A stretch of 64,000 nt of DNA from Pontibacter lucknowensis (GTDB lineage Bacteria; Bacteroidota; Bacteroidia; Cytophagales; Hymenobacteraceae), in assembly GCF_900156415.1 (NCBI RefSeq), contig NZ_FTNM01000002.1, positions 124,001-188,000 of the forward strand, in the 5' to 3' direction. Under the pieces are notes generated by a model. The model was not told the DNA's origin. It was given only the letters and a program-made list of their open reading frames with translations, and searched no databases. Position 1 is the stretch's first letter; each line of letters starts with the position of its first letter. Below, in pieces: positions 43,856 through 53,573 of this stretch. Made by a program: the position numbers and the translations under genes.

Positions 43856-43932
43856 TACATTTGTAATACTTAGTGAGTGATTACTTTCCAGGGTAAGTAT
43901 GCACTCATTTAAAATAGTATTCGTTCACTTAA
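43856..43932 (+). promoter_or_regulatory. Catechol operon promoter with repeated half-sites
   Basis: TACATTTG at 43856-43863 fits the -7 consensus. Just downstream are three related half-sites: TAGTGAGTGATTAC (43871-43884, plus strand), GTATGCACTCATT (43897-43909, reverse) and GTATTCGTTCACTTAA (43917-43932, reverse). The pattern of inverted GTGA(G/A)-containing halves overlapping the start site suits repression by the TetR protein encoded at the operon's end; activation by AraC is the alternative. Confidence 0.45.
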
Positions 43933-43936
43933 CTAT

Positions 43937-45058
43937 ATGAAAGACATGCAGATAGATCGGATTGAGTCTCTCATTGTGGATCTGCCCACCATACGTCCGC
44001 ACCATCTGTCCATGGCTGTGATGCGCAACCAGGCCATGGTGATCGTGCGCCTGTTCTGCAGCGATGGCATAGAAGGTATAGGAGAGGCGACCACCATTGG
44101 AGGCCTGAGCTATGGGGATGAATCGCCGGAAGGGATGAAGCTGACACTGGACACCTACATCGCCCCTTTGCTGCAAGGGAAACCGGCCGGGAGCATCAAT
44201 GCCATCATGGCTTTGCTGGACGCCCACATCAAAGGAAACAACTTTGTGAAATCGGCTATTGAGACCGCGCTACTGGATGCCCAGGGTAAGCGGTTGGGCG
44301 TTTCGGTGGCCACCCTGCTGGGCGGTGCCATAACGGAAACCCTGCCCGTGCTCTGGACCCTGGCCAGCGGCGACACCGATAAAGATATAGAGGAAGCAAT
44401 GGCGCTTCTGAAAAGCAAACGGCACAACACCTTTAAGCTGAAGATCGGCCGCAACGACTGGAGAACCGACGTGCGGCACGTAACCGCCATAAAAGAAGCC
44501 GTGGGACCAGACGTGAAAGTGACCGTTGACGTGAACCAGGCCTGGTCCGAAAGCACCGCCAAACAAGGTATAGCCCTGCTGCAGGAAGCAGGCATCGACC
44601 TGATCGAACAGCCCATCATCAAATCCAACTTCGACGGACTCGCCCGACTGACGCAGTACTTTCGGGTACCGATCATGGCAGACGAAGCGGCAGGCACGGT
44701 TGCAGATGCGTTTAAGCTCGCCAAAATAGGAGGCGGCAGCGTGTTTGCCCTGAAAATAGCCAAAGCCGGTGGCCTGACCAATATCCAGAAACAGGCTGCC
44801 ATTGCCCAGGCCGCAGGTATCAGCCTGTACGGAGGCACCATGCTGGAAGGCACCGTGGGTACGGTGGCCTCGGCGCATGTTTTCAGCACACTCCCGCACC
44901 TCGACTGGGGCACCGAGCTTTTCGGGCCGCTTCTGCTGACTGAGGACATCGTCAAGACCAGGCTGACCTACGAGAATGGTGTGATGGAAATTCCGCAGGG
45001 CCCTGGCCTGGGTATAGAACTGGACATGCAACAAGTCGAAAAATTCAAAAGAAGATAA
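43937..45058 (+). CDS. catB: Muconate cycloisomerase
   Basis: Converts cis,cis-muconate to muconolactone. The 373-residue product is an enolase-superfamily enzyme: TFKLKIG (the catalytic KxK), DVNQAWSE (first metal Asp), LIEQP and MADEAAGT (Glu and Asp metal ligands), FALKIAKAGG (second catalytic Lys) and TMLEGTVGT. It is the first gene of the ortho-cleavage operon, followed by catC with a 3-bp gap. A dipeptide epimerase is the main alternative, but the neighbours decide the call. Confidence 0.92.
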   Translation: MKDMQIDRIESLIVDLPTIRPHHLSMAVMRNQAMVIVRLFCSDGIEGIGEATTIGGLSYGDESPEGMKLTLDTYIAPLLQGKPAGSINAIMALLDAHIKGNNFVKSAIETALLDAQGKRLGVSVATLLGGAITETLPVLWTLASGDTDKDIEEAMALLKSKRHNTFKLKIGRNDWRTDVRHVTAIKEAVGPDVKVTVDVNQAWSESTAKQGIALLQEAGIDLIEQPIIKSNFDGLARLTQYFRVPIMADEAAGTVADAFKLAKIGGGSVFALKIAKAGGLTNIQKQAAIAQAAGISLYGGTMLEGTVGTVASAHVFSTLPHLDWGTELFGPLLLTEDIVKTRLTYENGVMEIPQGPGLGIELDMQQVEKFKRR

Positions 45059-45061
45059 GCT

Positions 45062-45358
45062 ATGCTATTTCACGTGCACATGACAGTAAACATCCCCCTC
45101 GATCTGGACAAAGACTATGTGGAGGGGCTGAAAACAAAAGAAAAAGCGCTTTCGCAGGAGCTGCAGCGGCAGGGTAAATGGACGCACATCTGGCGCATCG
45201 CCGGCCAATACGCTAACATCAGCATTTTCAACGTGGCCAGCGCCGGCGAACTGCACGACATCCTGATGTCGCTCCCGCTATACCCTTTTATGGACGTGGA
45301 AGTGACCGCACTCTGCCAGCATTACTCCTCAATCAAAAACGAGGAGGAAGCCCACTAA
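45062..45358 (+). CDS. catC: Muconolactone delta-isomerase
   Basis: A 98-residue protein, the normal length of this family. LFHVHMTVNIPLDLDKDYVEGLKTKEKALSQELQRQGKWTHIWRIAGQYANISIFNV and the ending LYPFMDVEVTALCQH are the CatC pattern. It isomerises muconolactone to 3-oxoadipate enol-lactone. It is tightly coupled to catB. Confidence 0.95.
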   Translation: MLFHVHMTVNIPLDLDKDYVEGLKTKEKALSQELQRQGKWTHIWRIAGQYANISIFNVASAGELHDILMSLPLYPFMDVEVTALCQHYSSIKNEEEAH

Positions 45359-45405
45359 AAACCGCCTTAAAACAGATTAACCTTAAACCTTAGCATAAAC
45401 TAACC

Positions 45406-46323
45406 ATGGAAAGACATCAGATAGACGCCGTTGTTGAAAAAATCAAATCAACAGAAGTTCCCGGTCAGGGCTCGGAGCGCATCAAAGAGATTGTGAACCG
45501 CCTCACCACCGACCTTTTTTATGCCATCGAAGACCTGGACATTCAACCGGAGGAGATCTGGAAGGCAGTGGACTGGCTCACGACCACCGGGCGGAACAAT
45601 GAATGGGGCTTGGTAGTGGCAGGTATAGGGCTGGAGCATTTCCTGGATTTGCGCATGGATGAGGCCGAGGCGAAGGCAGGTATAACAGGTGGTACACCCA
45701 GAACGATCGAAGGGCCGCTGTATGTGCCAGGCTCACCCGAGTCGGTAGGCTATGCCGAGCTGGAAACAGAACCTGAAGTGGGAGGCGAGCGCCTGTACAT
45801 GCAGGGCCAGGTACGCGACGAAGACGGCCGGCCGGTGCCCAACGCCAAAGTAGAGGTATGGCATTGCAACCTGAAAGGTATGTACTCGGTATTCGATTCT
45901 TCGCAGCCGCCGTTCAATTTGCGCCGTGCCATCATCACCGACGCAGACGGCAGGTATAAGTTCAAGAGCATTTTGCCGGTCGGCTACAGCTGTCCTCCGG
46001 GCGGCGCGACCGACCAACTGCTCAATGCCATCGGGCGCCACGGCAGCCGGCCGGCCCACATCCACTTCTTTGTAACGGCACCCGGCTACCGCAAGCTCAC
46101 CACCCAGATCAACATTGAGGGCGACCCGCTCATCTGGGACGATTTTGCTTTTGCCTCCCGCGAGGAACTTGTGCCGCACATTACCCGCTATACCGCCGCA
46201 GAGGCCAAAGAGCAGTTTAACATCGACGAGCCTTTTGCTTCCATAGATTTCGATTTTGAGATACACAAAGAGCGGGAAGGCGTGTTTGCAGCCGAGATTG
46301 AACGTACCCACGGACCTCGCTAA
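45406..46323 (+). CDS. catA: Catechol 1,2-dioxygenase (intradiol)
   Basis: Cleaves catechol between its hydroxyls to cis,cis-muconate with non-haem Fe(III). The 305-residue protein has the N-terminal helical dimer domain and the intradiol core: GPLYVPGSPE, PNAKVEVWHCNLKGMYSVFD (first ligand Tyr), GRYKFKSILPVGYS (second Tyr) and GSRPAHIHFFVTAPGY (the two His ligands). It lies between catC and pcaD in one operon. Confidence 0.96.
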   Translation: MERHQIDAVVEKIKSTEVPGQGSERIKEIVNRLTTDLFYAIEDLDIQPEEIWKAVDWLTTTGRNNEWGLVVAGIGLEHFLDLRMDEAEAKAGITGGTPRTIEGPLYVPGSPESVGYAELETEPEVGGERLYMQGQVRDEDGRPVPNAKVEVWHCNLKGMYSVFDSSQPPFNLRRAIITDADGRYKFKSILPVGYSCPPGGATDQLLNAIGRHGSRPAHIHFFVTAPGYRKLTTQINIEGDPLIWDDFAFASREELVPHITRYTAAEAKEQFNIDEPFASIDFDFEIHKEREGVFAAEIERTHGPR

Positions 46324-46342
46324 TAGCTAAACCAAGCACCAG

Positions 46343-47152
46343 ATGCCAACAACAAAAATTGCCGGTAACGACTGTTTCTATACCTATGAAGACCTGGGGC
46401 ACGACGATACCATCGTGTTCTCCAACTCGCTGGGTACAGATCTGAGCATGTGGGACCCTGTGGTGCAACTGCTCAGGCAGCATCTCAACATCCTGCGCTA
46501 CGACACCCGCGGCCATGGCCAAAGCACCATCAGTTCCGATACGGTTACCATCGCCGAATTGGGGCAGGATGTCATTGCCTTGCTCGACTTGTTAGGTATA
46601 GGCAAGGTATACTTCTGCGGATTATCCATGGGAGGGCTGATCGGGCAGTGGCTGGGCATTCACCATCCGGAGCGATTCAAGAAAATGATCGTGGCCAATA
46701 CCGCCGCAAAGATCGGGACAGCCGAGGGCTGGAACGCACGCATTGCGCAGGTCAGGGAACATGGGTTGGAAAGTATACTGCAGGGGACGGCGCAGCGCTG
46801 GTTTACGCCGGCTTTCAGGGAGGCGCACCCCGAGGTGGTCGAGGCCGTGCTGGAGAAGTTTTGCCATACCTCGTTGCAGGGATACATCGCCAACTGCGCT
46901 GCCGTACGCGATGCCGATTTCCGGAAAGAACTGCCGAAGCTGAAAGTGCCGACACTGGTGATCAGTGGCACAGCAGACGAAGTGACCACACCCTTAGATG
47001 GCGAATTTCTGGCGGGCGGCATCCCGCGCTCCCGGCATGTGCAACTAGAGGCCAACCACCTCTCCAGCATGGAACTGCCTGCTGAGTTTGCCAAAAATGT
47101 ACTGTACGCCGCCAAAAATGAGGGCGACTTTTATCTACAAATTTACAATTAA
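46343..47152 (+). CDS. pcaD: 3-oxoadipate enol-lactonase
   Basis: A 269-residue alpha/beta hydrolase that opens the enol-lactone to 3-oxoadipate. IVFSNSLGTDLSMWDPVV is the family opening, the nucleophile elbow is GLSMGG, and the Asp and His of the triad fit SGTADEVTTPLDG and LEANHLSS. The GTDLSMWD segment is typical of PcaD. It follows catA by 19 bp. Confidence 0.92.
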   Translation: MPTTKIAGNDCFYTYEDLGHDDTIVFSNSLGTDLSMWDPVVQLLRQHLNILRYDTRGHGQSTISSDTVTIAELGQDVIALLDLLGIGKVYFCGLSMGGLIGQWLGIHHPERFKKMIVANTAAKIGTAEGWNARIAQVREHGLESILQGTAQRWFTPAFREAHPEVVEAVLEKFCHTSLQGYIANCAAVRDADFRKELPKLKVPTLVISGTADEVTTPLDGEFLAGGIPRSRHVQLEANHLSSMELPAEFAKNVLYAAKNEGDFYLQIYN

Positions 47153-47158
47153 TAGCAT

Positions 47159-48505
47159 ATGAAATCGGTACCACAGATAAGCCTGGAAGAAGCGGTTGCT
47201 TTGGTAAAGGATGGTGATATACTGTTGCAGGGTGGCTTCGGGATGACGGGCAACCCGGTGCACCTGATGCACGCGCTGGCTGAAACCGGAACGAAGAACC
47301 TAACCTTTATTGGCAACAACGTAGGGGAGGCAGGTATAGGCGGCGGCAAACTGCTGCGCAACGGGCAGATCAGGAAAATGATCGGCTCGTTTTTTACCAG
47401 CAACCCGGAGGCTGTGAAAGCTGCGCAGGAGGGCAAAGTGGAGTATGAACTACTGCCGCAGGGCACACTGGCCGAAGCCATACGAGCGGGCGGCGCAGGT
47501 ATAGGTGGTTTCTTCACGCCAACGTCAGCGGGCACCGAACTGGCCAGGGGGCGCGAAACAAAAATGATCCAGGGCAAGGAGCAGGTCTTTATAGAGGGCA
47601 TACGGGGCAATGTGGCCTTCGTGCGCGCCTGGAAGGCCGACACCGCCGGCAACCTGACCTACCGCATGACCGAGCAGAACTTTAACCGTGCCATGGCCAC
47701 TGCCGCTGACCTGGTGATAGCCGAAGTGGAAGAGATTGTGCCTGTGGGCGAGATCGCCCCGGAGCACGTGCACACGCCGGGCTCTTACGTGGACTACCTG
47801 GTAGAGGCGAAACTGACGCTGGAAGACCTTGGCTCCTCTGCCTCCGTGGCCTCGTCCAGAAAAGCAGACGAAACCCGCATGAACATGGCCAGGCGTGCAC
47901 TAAAGGAACTCAAAAAAGGAGATGTGGTAAACCTGGGCATTGGTATACCGACGCTGGTAGCTGACCTGATCACTCCGGAGGACGGCATTGTGATGCACAC
48001 CGAGAACGGGATGCTGGGTGTGGGCCCGTCGCCAAAAGATGGCGGCGGCGCAATGGATTACCCTGTCAACGCCGGCAAAATTCCGGTAACGGCCCTTCCG
48101 GGCTCCAGCTACTTCGACAGTGCCGATTCCTTTGCCATGATCCGCGGGCGCCATGTGGACATTGCCGTGATGGGCGGTCTGGAAGTGGATGAGCAGGCTA
48201 ACCTGGCCAACTGGGCCGTGCCGGGGCAGCCACTACTCGGTGTGGGTGGCGCCATGGACCTGGCCTCGGGTGCCAAAACGCTCATCATCACCATGACCCA
48301 CACGAACAAAGACGGTTCTTCGAAAGTAGTGCCGACCTGCAGCCTGCCTCTCACCGCCCTCAAAGCCGTGGACATGATCATCACCGACCTGGCCGTTTTC
48401 CGCTTCATCGACGGGCAGCTGACCCTCATCGAACTGATGCCGGGTGCTACCCTGGAAGAGGTGCGGGCTAAAACAACGGCCAAATTTATAGAGAAGCTGC
48501 AGTAG
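47159..48505 (+). CDS. pcaIJ: 3-oxoadipate CoA-transferase, fused alpha-beta subunits
   Basis: A 448-residue single chain joining both CoA-transferase subunits. The alpha half (~1-225) has [19 protein letters not shown] and [26 protein letters not shown]. The beta half (~230-448) has [16 protein letters not shown] and the active-site Glu in [13 protein letters not shown]. PcaI and PcaJ are usually separate genes, while fused forms are known for SCOT-type enzymes, so succinyl-CoA:acetoacetate transferase is an alternative. The position between pcaD and pcaF supports 3-oxoadipate as the substrate. Confidence 0.9.
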   Translation: MKSVPQISLEEAVALVKDGDILLQGGFGMTGNPVHLMHALAETGTKNLTFIGNNVGEAGIGGGKLLRNGQIRKMIGSFFTSNPEAVKAAQEGKVEYELLPQGTLAEAIRAGGAGIGGFFTPTSAGTELARGRETKMIQGKEQVFIEGIRGNVAFVRAWKADTAGNLTYRMTEQNFNRAMATAADLVIAEVEEIVPVGEIAPEHVHTPGSYVDYLVEAKLTLEDLGSSASVASSRKADETRMNMARRALKELKKGDVVNLGIGIPTLVADLITPEDGIVMHTENGMLGVGPSPKDGGGAMDYPVNAGKIPVTALPGSSYFDSADSFAMIRGRHVDIAVMGGLEVDEQANLANWAVPGQPLLGVGGAMDLASGAKTLIITMTHTNKDGSSKVVPTCSLPLTALKAVDMIITDLAVFRFIDGQLTLIELMPGATLEEVRAKTTAKFIEKLQ

Positions 48506-48597
48506 TCGTCCTGTTCAGAGTTTTTTACATTGATACAAATAACAACCTGAACGGCACGGCTTAACAATTGAAATCTATACCTAAAATTACCTTACTG

Positions 48598-49806
48598 ATG
48601 AGCAAAGAAGCCTTTATCATAGATGGAATCAGAACACCGATCGGTAACCTGGGTGGGGCCTTGTCGCCTGTCAGAACCGACGACCTGGCAGCCATGGTCA
48701 TACAAGAGCTGATCATACGGAATCCGGGAATACCAAAAGAGGCCGTTGATGACGTCATATTGGGTTGCCATAACCAGGCCGGTGAAGACAACCGCAACGT
48801 AGCCCGCATGGCGGCGCTGCTGGCCGGGTTGCCGGTAACCGTGCCAGGTGAGACCGTAAACCGGTTGTGCTCCTCGGGTATGTCAGCGATCATGCATGCG
48901 GCGCGGGCTATTAAGGCTGGAGACGGCGATGTGTTCATTGCCGGTGGCGTAGAGCACATGACGCGGGGGCCGCTGGTCATTTCCAAGCCCAGCAAAGCCT
49001 TTGGCACCGATTCGCAGATGTATGACTCGAGTTTCGGCTGGCGCTTCGTGAACCCCAAGATGAAGGAAATGTACGGCGTCGATCCCATGGGCATCACGGC
49101 TGAGAACCTGGCGGAGATGTACCAGATCTCCCGTGAAGATCAGGATAAATTCTCGTACCATTCGCAAATGAAAGCCACCAAAGCACAGCAGAACGGCCAG
49201 TTGGCCGAAGAGATCATGCCGGTTAGCATTCCGCAGCGGAAGGGGGAACCTACTGTGGTGTCGAAAGACGAATTTGTGCGACCCAATACCACCCTGGAAA
49301 CTTTGGCCAAACTGAAGCCGGCTTTCAAGGCCGGTGGTACAGTGACGGCTGGGAACGCCTCTGGCCTGAATGATGGCGCGGCGGCTACCTATGTGGTGTC
49401 AGGAGAAGCTGTGGAGAAGTATAACCTTAAGCCGCTGGCACGCATCGTGAGTTCGGCTGTGGTCGGTGTGGAGCCCCGCATCATGGGTATTGGCCCGGTG
49501 CCTGCCACACAAAAAGCCCTGCAAAAGGCGGGCCTGACCCTGGACGACATGGACGTGATCGAATTGAACGAAGCCTTTGCCGCGCAAAGCCTGGCCTGCA
49601 CCCGAGCGCTTGGATTGGCCGACGACGATGCCCGCGTAAACCCGAATGGAGGAGCCATTGCCCTGGGGCACCCGCTGGGCATGTCCGGTACACGGATCGT
49701 GTACAGTGCCGCACTTTCGCTGAAAAGACAACAGAGACGCTATGCGCTGGCCACCATGTGCGTGGGCGTAGGGCAGGGCTATGCCGTAATCCTGGAAAGG
49801 GTATAA
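48598..49806 (+). CDS. pcaF: 3-oxoadipyl-CoA thiolase
   Basis: A 402-residue thiolase that splits 3-oxoadipyl-CoA to succinyl-CoA and acetyl-CoA. The nucleophilic Cys is in [11 protein letters not shown], the His in [14 protein letters not shown] and the second Cys in [14 protein letters not shown]. The loop [16 protein letters not shown] matches PcaF/PaaJ-type thiolases. ATG 48598 gives the normal N terminus [16 protein letters not shown]. It completes the pathway. Confidence 0.93.
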   Translation: MSKEAFIIDGIRTPIGNLGGALSPVRTDDLAAMVIQELIIRNPGIPKEAVDDVILGCHNQAGEDNRNVARMAALLAGLPVTVPGETVNRLCSSGMSAIMHAARAIKAGDGDVFIAGGVEHMTRGPLVISKPSKAFGTDSQMYDSSFGWRFVNPKMKEMYGVDPMGITAENLAEMYQISREDQDKFSYHSQMKATKAQQNGQLAEEIMPVSIPQRKGEPTVVSKDEFVRPNTTLETLAKLKPAFKAGGTVTAGNASGLNDGAAATYVVSGEAVEKYNLKPLARIVSSAVVGVEPRIMGIGPVPATQKALQKAGLTLDDMDVIELNEAFAAQSLACTRALGLADDDARVNPNGGAIALGHPLGMSGTRIVYSAALSLKRQQRRYALATMCVGVGQGYAVILERV

Positions 49807-49834
49807 GAGCTTTTGCGTTGATTTATTAGTGAAC

Positions 49835-50368
49835 ATGAATAAGAGGGAAGCGATCCTGGACGCAGCCTTAAAGCTGTTTACGGAAAGTGGCGTCCGCGCC
49901 ACTTCCACAAAATCAATCGCTACGGAGGCAAATACTTCGGAGGCGCTGATCTTCAAGCACTATGGCACAAAGGACCATCTGCTGGAAACCATCATCAAAA
50001 AAGCCTACCAGTCAGCAGCCCTTGAAACAAACCTATACCTTAAGGGGCTCTCGGCGGGCGAGTATGTCAGCAGCATGATTGAACTGCCAATCCTGCTCAC
50101 AAATTCGAATCCCGACTTCTGGCGGATGCAGTACAAGATCATGGCCCTGAACCCGATCTCTTCCCGCTACCACGAAAATTTCATGCGGCCCTGCCAGTTG
50201 CGCCTGATCGAGTGTTTTAAAGATCTGGGGTATAGCGCACCTGAACTGGAAGCAGAGTTACTCTTGATTCACATCGACGGCGTCTGGAAGTACTTTGCAG
50301 CACATCAACCGGATGTTGCCAAAAGAAAGGCATTGGTTTCAGCCATGAGGCAGAAGTATAAGCTGTAG
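49835..50368 (+). CDS. TetR-family regulator at the end of the catechol cluster
   Basis: About 177 residues. The DNA-binding end reads REAILDAALKLFTESGVRATSTKSIATEANTSEALIFKHYGTKDHLLETII; the rest is a helical ligand pocket. The start ATG 49835 is preferred over GTG 49829. It is 28 bp after pcaF, probably co-transcribed, giving feedback control. Half-sites ahead of catB are a candidate target. Confidence 0.88.
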   Translation: MNKREAILDAALKLFTESGVRATSTKSIATEANTSEALIFKHYGTKDHLLETIIKKAYQSAALETNLYLKGLSAGEYVSSMIELPILLTNSNPDFWRMQYKIMALNPISSRYHENFMRPCQLRLIECFKDLGYSAPELEAELLLIHIDGVWKYFAAHQPDVAKRKALVSAMRQKYKL

Positions 50369-50647
50369 CGCACGGCCAGTGATCAGGCCTCTACAAATTG
50401 ACAACGAAGCAAATCAACATAGCTATACCTGAAGTGCAGCGCCCTATACCTGTCCCTGCCTGTAAGCGAAAGGCCTGTCACCAGGCGGCAAGATAACGTA
50501 TCAACCAAGCAGTCAGCAGGACGTACTATAGGTACAAGATCTTTAACTCATTTCCGTTCGCATCCTCACCCACGCGGCGGCACGCGACCCAATGCCTGAT
50601 GCGCTGATTCCTGAAGGTATAAGGTTTTCTTTTTATCTAAAACGAGT
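50369..50647. other. Spacer with no recognised gene
   Basis: A 279-bp spacer with several GGTATA/TATACC copies and no hairpin terminator that I could see. Confidence 0.4.
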
Positions 50648-51904
50648 ATGTCTATGCAGGAAATTATATTCTTACTGATGGCATTTCTGTGTGCTGGCGT
50701 GGTGCAGGCCCAAACCAGGCAAGGCAGCAATGCACGGAAAAACCAGCCAGAGGCAGCCTGGGTAAAGCACATCCCCACAGAAGATCTGATTACATGGCGC
50801 CGCCACATTCACCAACACCCGGAGGTGTCCTTCGAGGAGGAACAAACCAGCAAATATGTGGAGGAAGTCTTGAGCAAGCTGCCTAACGTGGAGGTTATCA
50901 AGCCGGCCAAAACAAGTTTAATTGGGGTACTAAAAGGAGCCAAACCTGGCAGAACCGTCGCTTTTCGGGCAGACATGGACGCCTTACCCATTCAGGAGGA
51001 AACGGGCCTTCCGTATGCCTCGAAAGAGAAGAACGTAAGCCACGCCTGCGGGCACGATGCGCACACCGCCATGCTGCTGGCAACTGCGGCCACCTTGTCT
51101 AAAATGCAGCAGGAGCTAAAGGGAACGGTCTACTTTATCTTCCAGCACGCCGAGGAGCAGCCGCCCGGCGGGGCCATCGACATCGTGGAATCTGGTGAAC
51201 TGAAGGGAGTAGAGGCCTTTTTCGGGATGCACGTTTTGCCCAACTTCCCTGCCGGCCACGTCGGTATACTGCCCGATGGCGCTGCCTCCACCGCGCAGGA
51301 CATCTTTAACCTGAACATCATCGGAAAAGGATCGCATGGCTCCATGCCCCATTTAGGAATTGACCCGATTGTGGTAGGCGCGGCCATCGTCAGCGCCTTG
51401 CAAACGGTTGTGTCCCGAAACGTTGAGCCAGGGGAGATGACGGTGGTGACCATCGGCAAATTTCAGTCCGGAGATGCCTTTAATGTGATTGCAGACAGGG
51501 CCGAACTGGCTGCCAGTATCCGCACTACATCCGATAAGACCAGAAAACAGGTAGAGCAAAGGGTGAAGGAAATAATTGAAAGCATCACCAAAGCCTATGG
51601 AGCTACCTACGAGCTGGATTATATCAATACCTACCCAGCCATACAGAATGATAAAGCGCTCAACGCTCAGGTAAGGAAAAGCGCTGCTGCCATTCTGGGA
51701 AAGGAGCAGGTATTTGATGCCCCTATGATGACAGCCAGCGAGGACTTTGCCTACTACCGAAAAATTGCCCCTGTCAGCTTTATGACGCTCGGCATCGGCG
51801 ACGGTCCGGCAAACCATAACCCCGGGTTCAGGGTGGATGAAAGCGCCCTGCAAAATGGGGTAAAAGCACAGGTGCAGCTCATCCTGGACTATTTAAATAA
51901 ATAA
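50648..51904 (+). CDS. M20-family amidohydrolase/peptidase with signal peptide
   Basis: A 418-residue metalloenzyme. A leader (EIIFLLMAFLCAGVVQA) sends it to the periplasm. The catalytic domain has RRHIHQHPEVSFEEEQTSKYV, AFRADMDALPIQEETG, CGHDAHTAMLL and QHAEEQPPGGA, the zinc/Mn-binding motifs of the M20D (IAA-amino-acid hydrolase/hippuricase) group. The dimerisation insert follows GKGSHGSMPHLGIDPIVV. It probably cleaves N-acyl or aryl amino acid conjugates. If so, it could feed aromatic acids to the catechol cluster, but this is inference. Confidence 0.92.
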   Translation: MSMQEIIFLLMAFLCAGVVQAQTRQGSNARKNQPEAAWVKHIPTEDLITWRRHIHQHPEVSFEEEQTSKYVEEVLSKLPNVEVIKPAKTSLIGVLKGAKPGRTVAFRADMDALPIQEETGLPYASKEKNVSHACGHDAHTAMLLATAATLSKMQQELKGTVYFIFQHAEEQPPGGAIDIVESGELKGVEAFFGMHVLPNFPAGHVGILPDGAASTAQDIFNLNIIGKGSHGSMPHLGIDPIVVGAAIVSALQTVVSRNVEPGEMTVVTIGKFQSGDAFNVIADRAELAASIRTTSDKTRKQVEQRVKEIIESITKAYGATYELDYINTYPAIQNDKALNAQVRKSAAAILGKEQVFDAPMMTASEDFAYYRKIAPVSFMTLGIGDGPANHNPGFRVDESALQNGVKAQVQLILDYLNK

Positions 51905-52131
51905 GGGCTGTCTTTGGAAGGAAGTTCAGGTATAGGTCATCTTCCGGTACTGTCTTTAACGTGTGGCGACAGGGTTTAGGAGCAGTTCCGGCATGAATTG
52001 GGCAAGCCGAAAAAGTGCCAAATACTAAAGAACCAATTATTTAGGTTCCGTTTGTTTTTATGCGATAATATGGGCAGGAATGTATAGCATCGAGTCTGCC
52101 TAGAATGTGGATTGGGTTAAAAAGAATGGGT
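51905..52131. other. Spacer with no recognised gene
   Basis: A 227-bp spacer; no hairpin or gene was recognised. The promoter of the SDR gene is expected here. Confidence 0.4.
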
Positions 52132-52923
52132 ATGAAAAAACTGGAAAATAAGGTCGTCGTCATCACCGGAGCTGCTATGGGCCTGGGTCTTGCTGCGGCA
52201 CATGAAGCCGCAAAACAGGGTGCACAGCTGTCGCTGGTCGATTACAATGAGAAAGCCCTGGGTGAGGCAAAGCAAGCCGTCTTGCAGGAGTACCCGGATA
52301 CAAAAGTAATCACTGTGACGGCAGATGTTTCGGAAGAGGAGGAAGTGAGAAAATACGTTGATGAAACGGTGGAGGCCTTCAACCGCATCGACGGCTTTTA
52401 CAACAACGCCGGCATTGAAGGGAAGCAAGCGCTGATGACGGAGTACGATGTAGCAGTATTCAGAAAAGTGATTGACATTAACCTGATGGGCGTGTTTTAC
52501 GGCATGCGCTACATCATTCCCATCATGCAAAAGCAACAGTACGGTCGGATTGTAAACGTGGCATCGGTGGGCGGTATCAGGGGTGTTCTGAACCAAACCC
52601 CTTATGTGGCCAGCAAGCACGCCGTTTCAGGTATGACCAAAAATGCTGCGTTGGAATTTGGGCGCTACGGCGTCATCACCAATGCCATTGCGCCTGGCGC
52701 CATCTTAACACCCATGGTAGCCGAAGCTTTCCGGCAGGTAAACCCCGACGACCCCAAAGCCGCTGAAACCGAGTACGCAAAAGCCAATCCCACCAAACGC
52801 CTGGGACTGCCTGAGGAAGTGGCGAAAGTTGTTATTTTTCTGCTGAGCGAAGACGCGTCTTACGTAAACGGACAGACCATTGCTATTGACGGTGGCGAGT
52901 CGAATACTTACGGCTTCGTTTAA
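52132..52923 (+). CDS. Short-chain dehydrogenase/reductase
   Basis: About 263 residues. Cofactor loop VVITGAAMGLGLAAAHEA, NNAGIEG, the active-site YVASKHAV (Tyr/Lys) preceded by NVASVGGIRG (Ser), and the ending AIDGGESNTYGFV. The acidic residue after strand 2 (SLVDYNE) indicates NAD preference. The substrate is unknown. The Met at 52132 gives MKKLENKVVVITG; earlier starts at 52105 or 52126 are possible. Confidence 0.92.
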   Translation: MKKLENKVVVITGAAMGLGLAAAHEAAKQGAQLSLVDYNEKALGEAKQAVLQEYPDTKVITVTADVSEEEEVRKYVDETVEAFNRIDGFYNNAGIEGKQALMTEYDVAVFRKVIDINLMGVFYGMRYIIPIMQKQQYGRIVNVASVGGIRGVLNQTPYVASKHAVSGMTKNAALEFGRYGVITNAIAPGAILTPMVAEAFRQVNPDDPKAAETEYAKANPTKRLGLPEEVAKVVIFLLSEDASYVNGQTIAIDGGESNTYGFV

Positions 52924-52983
52924 CAGCCGATTTTCTAACCTTTTTTTCTAATCCCTGGAAAGAGCATCGCACAATTTTTATCT

Positions 52984-53502
52984 ATGTCAGTAACAAACAG
53001 GACTATCTGGACCTTCGGCCACTCCACCAGAAGCCCGGATGAATTTGTGGCGGCGCTGAAATCGTTTCAGATAGAGGTGCTGGTAGACGTGCGCAGATAC
53101 CCCGGTTCGAGAAAATACCCTCATTTCAATGTATCCGCACTGGAGACCTTCCTGCCTGAGGCCGGAATCAGGTATATGCCCGCGCAGGATTTGGGTGGTC
53201 GCAGAAAACCTAGACCCGATTCACCTAACACAGTCTGGAAAAGCGAATCGTTTCGCGGCTATGCCGATTATAGTGAGACGGAGGAATTCGAAGAAGCCAT
53301 CGCGGCAATGACGGAAGTGGCTGCCCGAAAAAAGACGGCTTACATGTGTTCGGAAGCTGTGTGGTGGCGTTGTCACCGCGCCATCATCTCAGACTATCTC
53401 AAAGAAAGAGGCTGGACAGTGCTGCACATCATGGATGAAGGGATTGTCAAAGAACATCCTTATACCTCCGCCTACCTCGAAACACACCCCGACAAGGAAT
53501 AG
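52984..53502 (+). CDS. DUF488 domain protein
   Basis: A 172-residue protein. TFGHSTRSPDEFVAALKSFQIEVLVDVRRYPGSRKYPHFN and the C-terminal MCSEAVWWRCHRAIISDYLKERG (Cys and His pair) are the DUF488 signature. Members are found near DNA repair or stress genes, but the reaction is unknown. Confidence 0.92.
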   Translation: MSVTNRTIWTFGHSTRSPDEFVAALKSFQIEVLVDVRRYPGSRKYPHFNVSALETFLPEAGIRYMPAQDLGGRRKPRPDSPNTVWKSESFRGYADYSETEEFEEAIAAMTEVAARKKTAYMCSEAVWWRCHRAIISDYLKERGWTVLHIMDEGIVKEHPYTSAYLETHPDKE

Positions 53503-53573
53503 CAGCCAAAGGCCGGCTGTCAGGTTTTTGAGAAATTGGCATCTGGCCTATAAGAACATCTAACCCCAGACAA

